64,000 nt of DNA from Streptomyces sp. ML-6 (GCF_030116705.1 NZ_JAOTIK010000001.1:1941001-2005000); one strand, 5' to 3'; positions 42,908 to 51,960 are shown, counted from the first letter of the stretch. Program-made: numbers and translations. Notes: a model not told the origin generated them from the letters alone.

Positions 42908-43063
42908 CTATCCCCTTACCTGAATGTTGCCCCTACCCATGGTCCCACCATCCTGCGCCTCGGGTGGCCGGACTTCCGAAGCGGGGTACGGACGACGACA
43001 CCACGGGTCGGGAACAATGCGTCCCCTTGTCACGAAATGACGGGTGTGCCTCGGGGCCGTCCC

Positions 43064-43684
43064 TCAGGGGTGCGGCAGCATCCCCCGCAGGACGTGGTCG
43101 ACGATCGCGTCCGCGTAGTCGTGGGTGAGCGGGCCGGTGCGCAGCAGCCAGCGGTGGGTGACCGGGCCGACGAGGAGCTCCAGGGCGACCCTCGGGTCGG
43201 CGTCGGCCCGCATCTGCCCGGCCTCCTGGGCGGCTCGCAGCCGTGCGGCGTACAGCTCGAACGAGGGGGCGAGCAGCTTCTCGACGAATTCGGCGCCGAG
43301 CCGCGGGTCGACGATCCCCTCGGCGGCCAGCGCCCTGGTGGGTGCCTCGAAGGCGGGGTCGTTCAGTTCGTCGACGGTGGCCCGCAGGACGGTCCCGAGG
43401 TCGGCGGCGAGGTCACCGGTGTCCGGGAGCGCGGGGGCGGGCTCCCCCTCGGCCCGCCCGGCGGTCCGTTCGCCGAGGGCGATGAAGGCGTCCAGGAGGA
43501 CGGCCGCCTTGGACGGCCACCAGCGGTAGATCGTCTGCTTGCCGACGCCGGCCCGGGCGGCGATGGCCTCGATGGTGGTCCTCGGGTAGCCCACCTCGCC
43601 GACCAGGCCGAGCGCCGCGTCGTGGATCGCGCGGCGCGAGCGTTCGCTGCGGCGGCTGGAGTCGGGCGTCCGGTTCTCTGTCAT
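43064..43684 (-). CDS. TetR-family transcriptional regulator
   Basis: 206 residues: TetR helix-turn-helix (about 20-66, TIEAIAARAGVGKQTIYRWWPSKAAVLLDAF) and a TetR_C-like domain. A TAGATT -10 ends seven bases before the ATG and there is no Shine-Dalgarno sequence, so the transcript is probably leaderless. A perfect 12-base palindrome covers its -35 region, implying autoregulation. No obvious target gene is next to it except the divergent ddaH 320 bases away. Confidence 0.88.
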   Translation of the reverse strand: MTENRTPDSSRRSERSRRAIHDAALGLVGEVGYPRTTIEAIAARAGVGKQTIYRWWPSKAAVLLDAFIALGERTAGRAEGEPAPALPDTGDLAADLGTVLRATVDELNDPAFEAPTRALAAEGIVDPRLGAEFVEKLLAPSFELYAARLRAAQEAGQMRADADPRVALELLVGPVTHRWLLRTGPLTHDYADAIVDHVLRGMLPHP

Positions 43685-43691
43685 GCCGGTC

Positions 43692-43723
43692 AATCTAGCA
43701 ACGCCACGAGTCGATACGTATCG
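43692..43723 (-). promoter_or_regulatory. Promoter and operator of the TetR gene
   Basis: On the minus strand TAGATT (43697-43692) is the -10; CGATACGTATCG (43712-43723), a perfect 12-base palindrome, spans the -35 position. The GATACGTATC core is typical of TetR-family operators. Confidence 0.65.
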
Positions 43724-43727
43724 TCTC

Positions 43728-43805
43728 CCCGCAACTCGCCTCCCCTCGCAACTCGTCCGCCCACAACTCGCCCCCCCTCGCAACTGGTCCCCCCGCAACT
43801 CGTCC
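43728..43805. repeat. Spaced GCAACTCG repeats in a 320-base gap
   Basis: Five or six copies of (G)CAACTCG or CAACTGG separated by C-rich spacers of 7-9 bases lie between the TetR operator and ddaH. Copies near 43731, 43747, 43763, 43779 and 43795 give a step of about 16 bases. The rest of the gap (43806-43990) holds no gene. Confidence 0.65.
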
Positions 43806-44003
43806 ACCCGTCGCGCGGAACCCGGCGGCCGCGGCCCCGGAGCGCCCGGCTCCCGTCCGGCCCGGACCGCCTCTCCGGCTCCGTGCGGAACCACCCGTTC
43901 GGATCACTGTGCGGCGGGCCCCGGAGAGCGGACCATGGGCTCACCCACGCACACCCGTGCGCTGTCCCCGGCAGGCGATCCCTGCCTTTCGTGAGGAGCA
44001 TGC

Positions 44004-44819
44004 ATGCCTCGTGAAGCCACACCCCGCCGCTACCTGATGTGCGCCCCCACACACTTCAGGGTGACGTACTCCATCAACCCCTGGATGGACCCCAGCAAGC
44101 CCGTGGACCTCCCCCTCGCCCAGACCCAGTGGGAGGACCTGCGCGACCGGTACCGCGCCCTCGGGCACACCGTGGAGCTGCTCACGCCCCGCCCCGACCT
44201 GCCCGACATGGTGTTCGCCGCCAACGGCGCCACCGTCGTCGACGGCCGGGTGCTGGGTGCCCGGTTCGCGTACCGGGAGCGGTACGAGGAGGCGGGGGCC
44301 CACCGCGAGTGGTTCCGGGCCAACGGCTTCACCGAGGTCCACGAGCCGGACCACGTCAACGAGGGCGAGGGCGACTTCGCGGTCACCTCGTCCTACGTCC
44401 TGGCCGGGCGGGGCTTCCGGTCCAGCCCGCTCTCGCACGGCGAGGCGCAGGAGTTCTTCGGGCGTCCGGTGATCGGGCTCGACCTGGTCGACCCGCGCTA
44501 CTACCACCTGGACACGGCCCTGTCCGTGCTCGACGACGCGGCCGACGAGGTCATGTACTACCCGGAGGCGTTCTCGCCGGGCAGCCGCGCGGTGCTCGCC
44601 CGGCTCTTCCCCGACGCGTTGATCGCCCGGGAGGCGGACGCCGCGGCGTTCGGCCTGAACGCGGTGAGCGACGGGCTCCACGTGCTGCTGCCGCAGGGCG
44701 CGACGGGGCTCTTCGACCCGTTGCGGGCGCGGGGCTTCGAGCCGGTGCCGATGGATCTGGGCGAGCTGCTGAAGGGCGGCGGCAGCGTGAAGTGCTGCAC
44801 GCAGGAGCTGCGGGCGTGA
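44004..44819 (+). CDS. ddaH: Dimethylarginine dimethylaminohydrolase (DDAH)
   Basis: 271 residues. Hydrolyses methylated arginine to citrulline and an amine. The amidinotransferase-fold markers are present: DMVFAANGATV, GEGDF (substrate-binding Glu/Asp), the His region HVLLPQGATG and the catalytic Cys in SVKCCTQELR near the C-terminus. AGGAG lies five bases before the ATG. A relation to arginine deiminases and ornithine-type enzymes is possible, but the length and C-terminal Cys fit DDAH. Monocistronic. Confidence 0.87.
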   Translation: MPREATPRRYLMCAPTHFRVTYSINPWMDPSKPVDLPLAQTQWEDLRDRYRALGHTVELLTPRPDLPDMVFAANGATVVDGRVLGARFAYRERYEEAGAHREWFRANGFTEVHEPDHVNEGEGDFAVTSSYVLAGRGFRSSPLSHGEAQEFFGRPVIGLDLVDPRYYHLDTALSVLDDAADEVMYYPEAFSPGSRAVLARLFPDALIAREADAAAFGLNAVSDGLHVLLPQGATGLFDPLRARGFEPVPMDLGELLKGGGSVKCCTQELRA

Positions 44820-44853
44820 GGGGGCGGGCCGGCCCGTCCGCGGGCGGCCCCCG

Positions 44854-44883
44854 GAGCCTGCCGGGCGGCCGCCCGGCAGGCTC
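44854..44883. terminator. Perfect 30-base palindrome between convergent genes
   Basis: Both arms of 14-15 bases pair without loop mismatches; it ends one base before the stop of the Rsm22-type gene and serves both directions. Confidence 0.7.
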
Positions 44884-45882
44884 TCAGCCGTGCTCGCCGG
44901 GCGGCGGCCAGGCGTCGCCCCACGCGACGTCCCGGGCGGCCCGGTACAGCTCGCCGTGCCGCTTGGTGACCGTGGCGCGGCGCAGGGCCTCGTCGCGGGT
45001 GCACAGGTCCAGCAGCACCTGCCCCTTGCGGATCTGCGGCTTGCGGGTGACCCGCTCCCGGACGGGCCGCGCCTCGAAGCGGGTCGCCACGACGTAGCTG
45101 AACTTCTCGTCCTCGTACGGCAGCGAGCCGCCCTTGACCTGCCGGTGCAGCGAGGAGCGGCTGACCCGGGCCGAGAAGTGGCACCAGTCCGTGCCCGGCT
45201 CGATGGGGCAGGCGGCGCTGTGCGGGCAGGGCGCGGCGATCGTCAGGCCGGCGGCGATCAGCCGGTCGCGGGCCTCGATGACGCGGGCGTAGCCGTCGGG
45301 GGTGCCCGGTTCGACGACCACGACCGCCTGGGCCGCCGCGGCGGCGGTGTCCACGAGGGCGGCGCGGGTGTCCGCCGGGAGTTCCTTGAGCACGTAGGAG
45401 ATGGTGACCAGGTCCGTGGCGGCGAGGCCGGGGCCCTCGCCGATCCGGGCCCGGCGCCACTCGACGGCGCGCAGGGCGGGGGCGCCGGAGAGTTCCGCCA
45501 GCTCGCGGCCGAGGGCGAGCGCGGGCTCGGACCAGTCCAGCACCGTCGTCCCGGTTCCTTCCCAGGCCCCCGCCACGGCCCAGCTCGCTGCTCCGGTGCC
45601 GCCGCCCACGTCGGTGTGGGTGGCGGGTGCCCAGTCGGGGGCCGCCTCCCGGAGGGCGTCGAGGGCGGACCGTACCGCCTCGAAGGTCGCGGGCATCCGG
45701 TACGCGGCGTACGCGGCAACGTCGGAGCGGTCGCGGAGCACCGGCGCGTCGGTGGGGGTGGTGCCGCGGTAGTTGGCGATGAGCCGGTCGACGGCCCGGG
45801 ACGCCTGCCGGGGCGGCAGGCCGTCGAGCAGTCCGGCCAGCGCCGCACGCAGTGTTTCCGCATTGGGGAGGGTGGCGTTCAC
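44884..45882 (-). CDS. Rsm22-family small-subunit rRNA methyltransferase-like protein
   Basis: 332 residues. SAM motif VGGGTGAASWAV, motif IV-like region DLVTISYVLKELP, VVVVEPGTPDGYARVIEARDRL and the Rsm22 Cys cluster CPHSAACPIEPGTDWCHF with RVSRSSLHRQVKGG. The yeast and mitochondrial relatives act on the small ribosomal subunit; the four Cys could hold an Fe-S cluster or zinc. The GTG at 45882 follows a TACAAT -10 by six bases, so the mRNA is probably leaderless; a TTG two codons upstream would leave no room. Confidence 0.87.
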   Translation of the reverse strand: MNATLPNAETLRAALAGLLDGLPPRQASRAVDRLIANYRGTTPTDAPVLRDRSDVAAYAAYRMPATFEAVRSALDALREAAPDWAPATHTDVGGGTGAASWAVAGAWEGTGTTVLDWSEPALALGRELAELSGAPALRAVEWRRARIGEGPGLAATDLVTISYVLKELPADTRAALVDTAAAAAQAVVVVEPGTPDGYARVIEARDRLIAAGLTIAAPCPHSAACPIEPGTDWCHFSARVSRSSLHRQVKGGSLPYEDEKFSYVVATRFEARPVRERVTRKPQIRKGQVLLDLCTRDEALRRATVTKRHGELYRAARDVAWGDAWPPPGEHG

Positions 45883-45888
45883 CGACAA

Positions 45889-45894
45889 ATTGTA
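45889..45894 (-). promoter_or_regulatory. -10 element of the Rsm22-type gene (leaderless)
   Basis: TACAAT on the minus strand, six bases before the GTG start. Confidence 0.6.
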
Positions 45895-46023
45895 GGCAAA
45901 GACGACGCACCCGGCGCCGCCGCGCTATCCGCGTAGAACTGAGCGGAATCCGAACTGCCGCGATGCCTGCCCAAGTTGCTACGCTGACCGCCGCGAGGTC
46001 GGGATCACCCATCGAGGGGAACC

Positions 46024-47334
46024 ATGAGACAGAAGATCGTGCGCCTGGTTCTGGTCGGCGGAGTACTCGTGCTTGTCATGCTTCTTCTGCTGGCCACGTG
46101 CGGAAGTGGCGGGAAGAACAACGACGTGCCGAAGAAGCAGGCCAGGAAGAGCCCGGCCGAGGTGACGCAGCTCACGGTCCCCTCCGCGTACGCCCCGGAG
46201 AACGGCTGGGAGCTCATCGGCACCTCCCCCGACTACGCGCTGTCCCGGACGACGGGCCGTCTCGCCTATCTGGTGCGGGAGTCGGACACCAAGTACCAGC
46301 TGCGGACCATCGATTCGAAGACCGGGCAGCCCGGCTGGCACGGGGAGAGCTGGCGGCCCCCGTCGCCGAAGCACTTCCCGCGGCTCCTCCAGGTCACCGT
46401 CGACGAGCACGAGTACTTCGTGACGTGGGCGTACGGAAAGGTCGGCGAGAACGCGCTGACCCCCGCCGACACGATCGTCTCGCTGGACGTCTACGACGTG
46501 GAGGACGGCTCCCGGCGGCGCGTCGAGGTGCCGTGGAACTCCGTCCCGACGGTCTCCACCACCGGCCCCGGCATCCTCATCAGCGACGGCCGGACCCACA
46601 GCACGGTGGTCGACCCGGTGACCGGCCGGGTGTCGGACGTCGCGCCCTCCGCGCTCAAGTACCCCAAGGGCTGCAAGACCTGCAAGCAGCTCACCGAGGT
46701 GCTCGGGCTGACGCAGAAGGGTCTGCTGGTCAGCGGGTCCAGGGAGTTCTGGGTGCAGGGCGGCTGGTTCAGCCGCAACGTCGCTCCCAAGGGGACGGAC
46801 AAGGCCAGCGGGATCCCGACCTCGGTGATCCCCGGGGTGATCCTGGCGAAGTGGCAGCTCGACAAGAAGGCCAAGCGCGCCGCCACCCACGACCTGTGGG
46901 CGGTGCACGACGCGGAGTCGGGCAAGACGCTGGCCTCGGTGGAGTGCAGCAAGCCCGCGATAAAGCCGGGCCAGTACCCGCAGCTGGTCGCCGCCCCGTC
47001 GGGCAGCTATCTGGTGGCCGGGCCGCTCGCCTTCGACGTGGCCACGAAGCGCGGGTTCTGCTTCGAGGGGGCGGACGGCACGAAGCCGCTGACGCTGGCG
47101 TCCGTGAACGACGAGGGCGTCGCGTACGGCGCGACGAGCGCGCGCAACGCGGCCGACGTCCTGGCCGGGCGCGGCACCCCCGTCGCGGTCGCGGTCCGCA
47201 GCGGTTCGACGGGCGCCCTGCCGTCCAACGTGCGGCTGCCGGGCGCGGAGACGGCGGACGGGGTCGGGCTGTTCCGCTGGACGGACGAGAAGGACCGCCC
47301 GCACCTGATCGGCTACCCGAGGTCGGCCTCGTAG
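46024..47334 (+). CDS. Putative lipoprotein with PQQ-like beta-propeller
   Basis: 436 residues. Hydrophobic leader ending LLLLATC (Cys possibly lipidated), Lys/Gly linker, then blades with SRTTGRLAYLV, TIDSKTGQPGW, SLDVYDVEDGSRR, VVDPVTGRVSD and DAESGKTLASVE; the repeat of Asp-x-x-Thr-Gly turns resembles PQQ/quinoprotein propellers. A paired CKTCKQL is unusual. GAGGGGA precedes the ATG. No enzyme motif is seen; function unknown. Confidence 0.72.
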   Translation: MRQKIVRLVLVGGVLVLVMLLLLATCGSGGKNNDVPKKQARKSPAEVTQLTVPSAYAPENGWELIGTSPDYALSRTTGRLAYLVRESDTKYQLRTIDSKTGQPGWHGESWRPPSPKHFPRLLQVTVDEHEYFVTWAYGKVGENALTPADTIVSLDVYDVEDGSRRRVEVPWNSVPTVSTTGPGILISDGRTHSTVVDPVTGRVSDVAPSALKYPKGCKTCKQLTEVLGLTQKGLLVSGSREFWVQGGWFSRNVAPKGTDKASGIPTSVIPGVILAKWQLDKKAKRAATHDLWAVHDAESGKTLASVECSKPAIKPGQYPQLVAAPSGSYLVAGPLAFDVATKRGFCFEGADGTKPLTLASVNDEGVAYGATSARNAADVLAGRGTPVAVAVRSGSTGALPSNVRLPGAETADGVGLFRWTDEKDRPHLIGYPRSAS

Positions 47335-47353
47335 GACTGTTCACCGGACCATG

Positions 47354-47395
47354 ACGGGCCGGGCGGACCGGGCACGCGCCCGGCCGTCCGGCCCG
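47354..47395. terminator. Imperfect hairpin between convergent genes
   Basis: A long GC stem with two mismatches centred near 47375, followed by TTCCGTTT on the plus strand. Next to it, 47434-47455 holds repeats of GTCATGGGG. Confidence 0.45.
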
Positions 47396-47450
47396 TTCCG
47401 TTTCCCGGCGTCTCCCGGGCCCCGTCGTCCTGCGTCATGGGGTCATGGCG

Positions 47451-48896
47451 TCATGGGGTCGACGTCCGCTGCCAGGGCCGGCACATCCCGAGGAAGCAGG
47501 CCATCGCGCCCACCCCGCACACCAGCTGCACCAGGGCCATCGGAACGGCCGTGTCCTCGCCCGCGATCCCGACGAGCGGGGAGGCCACGGCACCGATCAG
47601 GAACGAGGAGGTGCCGAGCAGCGCGGAGGCGGACCCGGCGGCGTGCTTGGTGCGCATCAGGGCCTGCGCGTTGGTGTTCGGCGCCGCGAGCCCCATCGCC
47701 GACATCAGCACGAACAGCCCGGCCGCGACCGGTACCAGGCCCACGTCCCCGAAGACCCCGGACGTCATCAGCAGCAGTGCGGTGGCGGCCAGCACGATGA
47801 CCGAGAGCCCGAAGGTCAGCACCTTGTCCAGGCTGACCCGGCCGACCAGCAGCTTGCCGTTGATCTGGCCCACGGCGACCAGCCCGATCGAGTTGACGCC
47901 GAAGAGCAGGCTGAACGTCTGCGGCGAGGCCCCGTAGATCTCCTGCATGACGAACGGCGAGGCGCTCACGTACGCGAAGAGGCCGGCGAAGGCGAGGCTG
48001 CCCGCGATCATGTAGCCGGTGAAGACCCGGTCGGCGAGCAGTCCGCGCATGGTGCGCAGCGTGTCGCCGATCCCGCCGGTGTGCCGGTCCTGCGGCGGCA
48101 GGGTCTCGTGCAGCCACTTCCAGACGACCAGGGTGAGGACCAGGCCGACGAGGGTGAGGACGGCGAAGACGCCCCGCCAGTCGGTGAACCGGAGCACCTG
48201 GCCGCCGATGAGCGGCGCGATGATCGGTGCGACGCCGGAGATCAGCATCAGGGTGGAGAAGAACTTGGCCATCTCCACGCCGTCGTACATGTCGCGCACC
48301 ACGGCGCGGGCGATGACGATGCCCGCCGAGCCGGCCAGGCCCTGGAGCAGGCGGAAGCCGATGAGGAGTTCGGCGGTGGGGGCGAAGACGCAGATCGCGG
48401 TGGCGACGACGTAGACGATCATGCCGAGGAGCAGCGGCCCGCGCCTGCCCCACCGGTCGCTCATCGGTCCGACGACGAGCTGTCCGAGCGCCATGCCGGT
48501 GAGGCAGGCGGTGAGGGTGAGCTGGACGGTCGCGGCGGGGGCCTGGAGGGACTCGGTGACCGCGGGCAGGGCCGGGAGGTACATGTCCATGGAGAGCGGC
48601 GGCAGTGCGGTGAGGCCGCCGAGGACGAGGGTGACCAGGAGGCCGGTGCGGCGGGCCGCTCCGGTGACGGCCGGCTTGCCCGGAGGCGTCCCGGCGGTGC
48701 CGGCGGCGGCCGTGCCGGTCCGGTCGGTCGCGTCCGCCCGGCCGGTCCCGTCCGCCTTGTCGGTCCGGTCGGTCTTGTCAGTCTTCCGGTCCCTGGTTCC
48801 GGCGCCGGGGGCGGTTCCCGGCTCCGCCGTCCCGGTTCCGGTGGTCGATGTGTGTGTACGTTCCTGCTGGGCCCGGCTTGCGCCGCTCTCCGGCAT
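47451..48896 (-). CDS. Bcr/CflA-family multidrug MFS transporter
   Basis: 481 residues, 12 helices. Family motifs: LPPLSMDMYLPALPAV in helix 1, LGQLVVGPMSDRWGRRGPLL (motif A), RLLQGLAGSAGIVIARAVVRD and WRGVFAVL. The start is taken at the third ATG (MPESGAS) because GGAG lies six bases before it, which also removes two poor ATGs. The first 80 residues are an unusual Thr/Asp/Lys/Gly-rich stretch (RKTDKTDRTDKADGTG...), low-complexity and probably disordered. Divergent from a Gfo/Idh/MocA oxidoreductase gene. Confidence 0.88.
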   Translation of the reverse strand: MPESGASRAQQERTHTSTTGTGTAEPGTAPGAGTRDRKTDKTDRTDKADGTGRADATDRTGTAAAGTAGTPPGKPAVTGAARRTGLLVTLVLGGLTALPPLSMDMYLPALPAVTESLQAPAATVQLTLTACLTGMALGQLVVGPMSDRWGRRGPLLLGMIVYVVATAICVFAPTAELLIGFRLLQGLAGSAGIVIARAVVRDMYDGVEMAKFFSTLMLISGVAPIIAPLIGGQVLRFTDWRGVFAVLTLVGLVLTLVVWKWLHETLPPQDRHTGGIGDTLRTMRGLLADRVFTGYMIAGSLAFAGLFAYVSASPFVMQEIYGASPQTFSLLFGVNSIGLVAVGQINGKLLVGRVSLDKVLTFGLSVIVLAATALLLMTSGVFGDVGLVPVAAGLFVLMSAMGLAAPNTNAQALMRTKHAAGSASALLGTSSFLIGAVASPLVGIAGEDTAVPMALVQLVCGVGAMACFLGMCRPWQRTSTP

Positions 48897-48974
48897 TGTC
48901 ATCTCCATGTCGTTGAATCCGCATCTATGCTCTCAGCTCAGCTGGACTGGTCGAGACCTTCCTGGGGAGCAGTC

Positions 48975-50009
48975 ATGACGGGCACGGACAGGGTCGTTCG
49001 GTGGGGCGTGCTGGCCACCGGCGGTATCGCCGCGACATTCACCGAGGACCTCCGGTCGTTGCCGGGTTCGGAGGTGGTGGCCGTCGCGTCCCGTACGGAG
49101 ACCTCCGCGCGGGCCTTCGCCGAGCGGTTCGGGATACCCCGGGCGTACGGCGACTGGGCCGCCCTCGCCGCCGACGACGAGGTCGACGTGGTGTACGTGG
49201 CGACGCCGCACTCGGCGCACCGGGAGGCGGCCGCGCTCTGCCTGGAGGCCGGGAAGCACGTGCTGTGCGAGAAGGCGTTCACGCTCAACGCCCGGGAGGC
49301 GGAGGAGCTGGTGAAGCTCGCCCGGGACCGGGGGCTCTTCCTGATGGAGGCCATGTGGACGTACTGCAATCCGGTCGTCCGGCGCATGACGGAGCTGGTG
49401 CGGGACGGCGCCATCGGCGACATCCGCACCGTGCAGGCCGACTTCGGGATCACGGGGCCCTTCGGGGCCGGGCACCGGCTGCGCGACCCGGCGCTGGGCG
49501 GTGGCGCGCTGCTGGACCTCGGGGTCTACCCGGTCTCGTTCGCGCAGTTGCTGCTGGGCGAGCCGGACCGGGTGCAGGCGGACGCGCTGCTCTCCCCCGA
49601 GGGCGTCGATCTGCACACCGCGATGCTGCTGGGCTGGTCGGAGGCGGGCGCCTCGGCGCTGCTGAACTGCTCGATCGTGGCGGACACCCCGCGGACCTCC
49701 TCGATCACCGGCACGAAGGGGCGGATCGACTTCCCGCCCGGCTTCTTCCACCCGGAGCGGTTCGTGCTGCACCGGCCGGGACACGACCCCGAGGAGTTCA
49801 CCGCCGCAGGCCTTGGAACCGCCGGTGGGGTCGGTGGGGCCGGTGAGGGGCTGCGCGGCCTGCAGTTCGAGCAGGCCGAGGTGGCGCGGGCGCTGCGGGC
49901 GGGCGAGACGGAGTCGCCGCTGGTGCCGCTGGACGGTTCCCTCGCCGTGATGCGGACGCTCGACGCGGTACGTGACCGCATCGGCGTCCGCTACCCGGCC
50001 GACGCCTGA
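48975..50009 (+). CDS. Gfo/Idh/MocA family oxidoreductase
   Basis: 344 residues. NAD(P)-binding N-terminus (RWGVLATGGIAATFTEDL), VVAVASRTETSARAFAERFG, VYVATPHSAHREAAALCLEAGKHVLCEKAF (the EK-motif) and the C-terminal substrate domain with GALLDLGVYPVSFAQLLLG (DxGxY-type active site) are standard for the family, close to trans-1,2-dihydrobenzene-1,2-diol dehydrogenase-like members. Sugar or inositol-type substrate; exact one unknown. GGGAG lies six bases before the ATG. Confidence 0.9.
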   Translation: MTGTDRVVRWGVLATGGIAATFTEDLRSLPGSEVVAVASRTETSARAFAERFGIPRAYGDWAALAADDEVDVVYVATPHSAHREAAALCLEAGKHVLCEKAFTLNAREAEELVKLARDRGLFLMEAMWTYCNPVVRRMTELVRDGAIGDIRTVQADFGITGPFGAGHRLRDPALGGGALLDLGVYPVSFAQLLLGEPDRVQADALLSPEGVDLHTAMLLGWSEAGASALLNCSIVADTPRTSSITGTKGRIDFPPGFFHPERFVLHRPGHDPEEFTAAGLGTAGGVGGAGEGLRGLQFEQAEVARALRAGETESPLVPLDGSLAVMRTLDAVRDRIGVRYPADA

Positions 50010-50021
50010 GAACCTGCCGGG

Positions 50022-50039
50022 TCGGGCGGGCCCGCCCGA
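50022..50039. terminator. 18-base perfect palindrome between convergent genes
   Basis: TCGGGCGGGCCCGCCCGA fills the 30-base gap between the oxidoreductase gene and phoD. Confidence 0.55.
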
Positions 50040-51668
50040 TCAGGCGGGCATGAGGCCCTGGTTGCCCACCTCCGTGACGAAGGAGGCGGCGGTCGACAGC
50101 GGCGCGCCGGGGGTGGTGACGGCCGACACCGTGCGGTAGTCGGCACGCGCCTGCTTCTGGTCCAGCGTGACGACGGCGTAGCCGCGCCGGCCGTTGAAGA
50201 ACTTCATGTGCGGGTTGGCCTGCATCTGGTTGTTCCAGCTGCCGGGCTTGTCCGAGCCGTCCTTGCCGCTGCTGATGGACGTGGCGACGATCTCCGTGCC
50301 GACGGTGCGCGAGGACGGGTCGCCGAAGTCCTTCTTCAGGTCGAAGCCGTAGCCGACGTGCACGTCGCCGGTCAGCACCATCAGGTTGTCGATGCCCGCC
50401 GCCTCGGCGCCCCGCAAGATCCGCGCCCGGGAGGCGGGGTAGCCGTCCCACGCGTCCATGGACACCTTGAACGCGTCGGTGGGGACGTCGTGCCGCTGGG
50501 CGAAGACGACCTGCTGGGGCACGAGGTTCCAGGTGGCCCGCGAGGCGTGCCAGCCGTCCAGCAGCCAGCGCTCCTGGGCTGCGCCGGTCATGGTGCGCGA
50601 GGGGTCCTCGGACTCCGGTCCGGGCTTCTGCCAGCCGTCGCCGTACGCCTGGTCGCTGCGGTACTGGCGGGTGTCGAGGATGTCGAACTGGGCGAGCCGG
50701 CCGAACTGGAGGCGCCGGTAGAGCTTCATGTCGGGGCCGGTCGGCCGCTGCGGGGTGCGCAGCGGCTGGTTCTCCCAGTACGCGCGGTAGGCGGCGGCCC
50801 GGCGCAGCAGGAACTCCTCCGGCGGGACGTCGTTCTCGGGGGTGCCGCCCGCGTAGTTGTTCTCGGTCTCGTGGTCGTCCCAGGTGACGACGAAGGGGTG
50901 CGCGGCGTGCGCGGCGCGCAGGTCGGGGTCGGACTTGTAGAGGGCGTACCGCAGCCGGTAGTCCTCCAGCGTGACCGTCTCCCGGTTGAAGTGGGCGGGG
51001 AGCCTGCGGTCGGTGTAGTTGCGGGCCCCGCCGGTGGCGTTGACGGCGTATTCGTAGAGGTAGTCGCCGAGGTGGAGGACGACGTCCACGTCCTCCCGGG
51101 CGAGGTGCCGGTACGCGGTGAAGTAACCGTCGTGGTACGCCTGGCAGGAGACGGCGGCCAGGCTCAGCCCGCTGTTGCGGGCGTTGCGGGCGGGGGCGGT
51201 GCGGGTCCGGCCGACGGGGCTGATCCAGGTACCGGCGCGGAAGCGGTAGTAGAGGACGCGGTCGGCGTCGAGGCCCTTGACCTCGACGTGGACGCTGTGG
51301 TCGAACTCCGGGTGGGCGGTGACCGATCCGCGCCGGACGATGCGGGAGAAGCGCTCGTCGCGGGCGAGTTCCCAGCGCACCTGCACCCGGGCCCTGGGCA
51401 GTCCGCTGTCGGCCTCGTACGGGCGCGGCGCAAGTCTCGTCCACAGCAGGACCGAGTCGGGCAGCGGGTCGCCGGAGGCGACGCCGAGGGTGAACGGATC
51501 GTCGGTGATCCTCCGGGCGTCCAGCTCGGCGGCGCTCGCGGTGCCCGCGGTCGGCAGGTTGACCGAGAAGGCGAGCGCGGCGGCGGCACCGGTGACCGTG
51601 AGGAAACGGCGGCGGCCGACGTTCCTGGCTGCGTCGCGCATCTCCTGCTGGTGCGATGAGTGCGTCAT
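50040..51668 (-). CDS. phoD: Alkaline phosphatase/phosphodiesterase D
   Basis: 542 residues with a Tat signal (GRRRFLTVTGAAAALAF, 18-34). After an N-terminal beta domain (DPFTLGVASGDPLPDSVLLWTRL) the catalytic domain shows VSCQAYHDGYF, LHLGDYLYEYA, WDDHETENNYAGG and LTGDVHVGYGF, the PhoD metal sites (Fe/Ca in known enzymes). It releases phosphate from phosphodiesters such as teichoic acids and is usually controlled by PhoP. GGGGAGGG lies before the ATG. Upstream 250 bases contain repeats discussed separately. Confidence 0.92.
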   Translation of the reverse strand: MTHSSHQQEMRDAARNVGRRRFLTVTGAAAALAFSVNLPTAGTASAAELDARRITDDPFTLGVASGDPLPDSVLLWTRLAPRPYEADSGLPRARVQVRWELARDERFSRIVRRGSVTAHPEFDHSVHVEVKGLDADRVLYYRFRAGTWISPVGRTRTAPARNARNSGLSLAAVSCQAYHDGYFTAYRHLAREDVDVVLHLGDYLYEYAVNATGGARNYTDRRLPAHFNRETVTLEDYRLRYALYKSDPDLRAAHAAHPFVVTWDDHETENNYAGGTPENDVPPEEFLLRRAAAYRAYWENQPLRTPQRPTGPDMKLYRRLQFGRLAQFDILDTRQYRSDQAYGDGWQKPGPESEDPSRTMTGAAQERWLLDGWHASRATWNLVPQQVVFAQRHDVPTDAFKVSMDAWDGYPASRARILRGAEAAGIDNLMVLTGDVHVGYGFDLKKDFGDPSSRTVGTEIVATSISSGKDGSDKPGSWNNQMQANPHMKFFNGRRGYAVVTLDQKQARADYRTVSAVTTPGAPLSTAASFVTEVGNQGLMPA

Positions 51669-51783
51669 CTGTCCCTCCCCTTGCTGGTGGTGTACTCGGT
51701 CAGTCCACCGGCCCGGCCCATCGAATGGCTGTCGTGTTCGCGTCGATCGGGCGTCGGGGGGATGAGTAATGCGGCAGGAACGG

Positions 51784-51896
51784 GTTCACGGGACAAAGCG
51801 CGCATTCACGGCCGACGGGCAAGGTCCGCCCTTCGGCGACCGCCCCAGGGGCGAACCCGTCACCCCGTACGTCTTTCGTCACCCCGTACGTCTTTC
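51784..51896. promoter_or_regulatory. Repeats between phoD and the SDR gene, possibly phosphate-control
   Basis: GTTCACGGG (51784) and ATTCACGGC (51804) resemble PHO-box units but are 20, not 22, bases apart. An exact 19-base tandem duplication, GTCACCCCGTACGTCTTTC, occupies 51859-51877 and 51878-51896 and contains GTCACCCCG, also close to the PHO-box unit. PhoP binding is plausible for phoD but not established. Confidence 0.35.
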
Positions 51897-51960
51897 TGAC
51901 CCGCCATGACCTCACGCACCCCACGTGTCCCGGAGCGGGAAGGGCGTACGCTGCGGCCCC

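Noticed and set aside
51925..51960. A 12-residue longer start for the SDR
   Set aside because: The -10-like TACGCT lies inside it and the shorter ATG begins at a typical SDR N-terminus.
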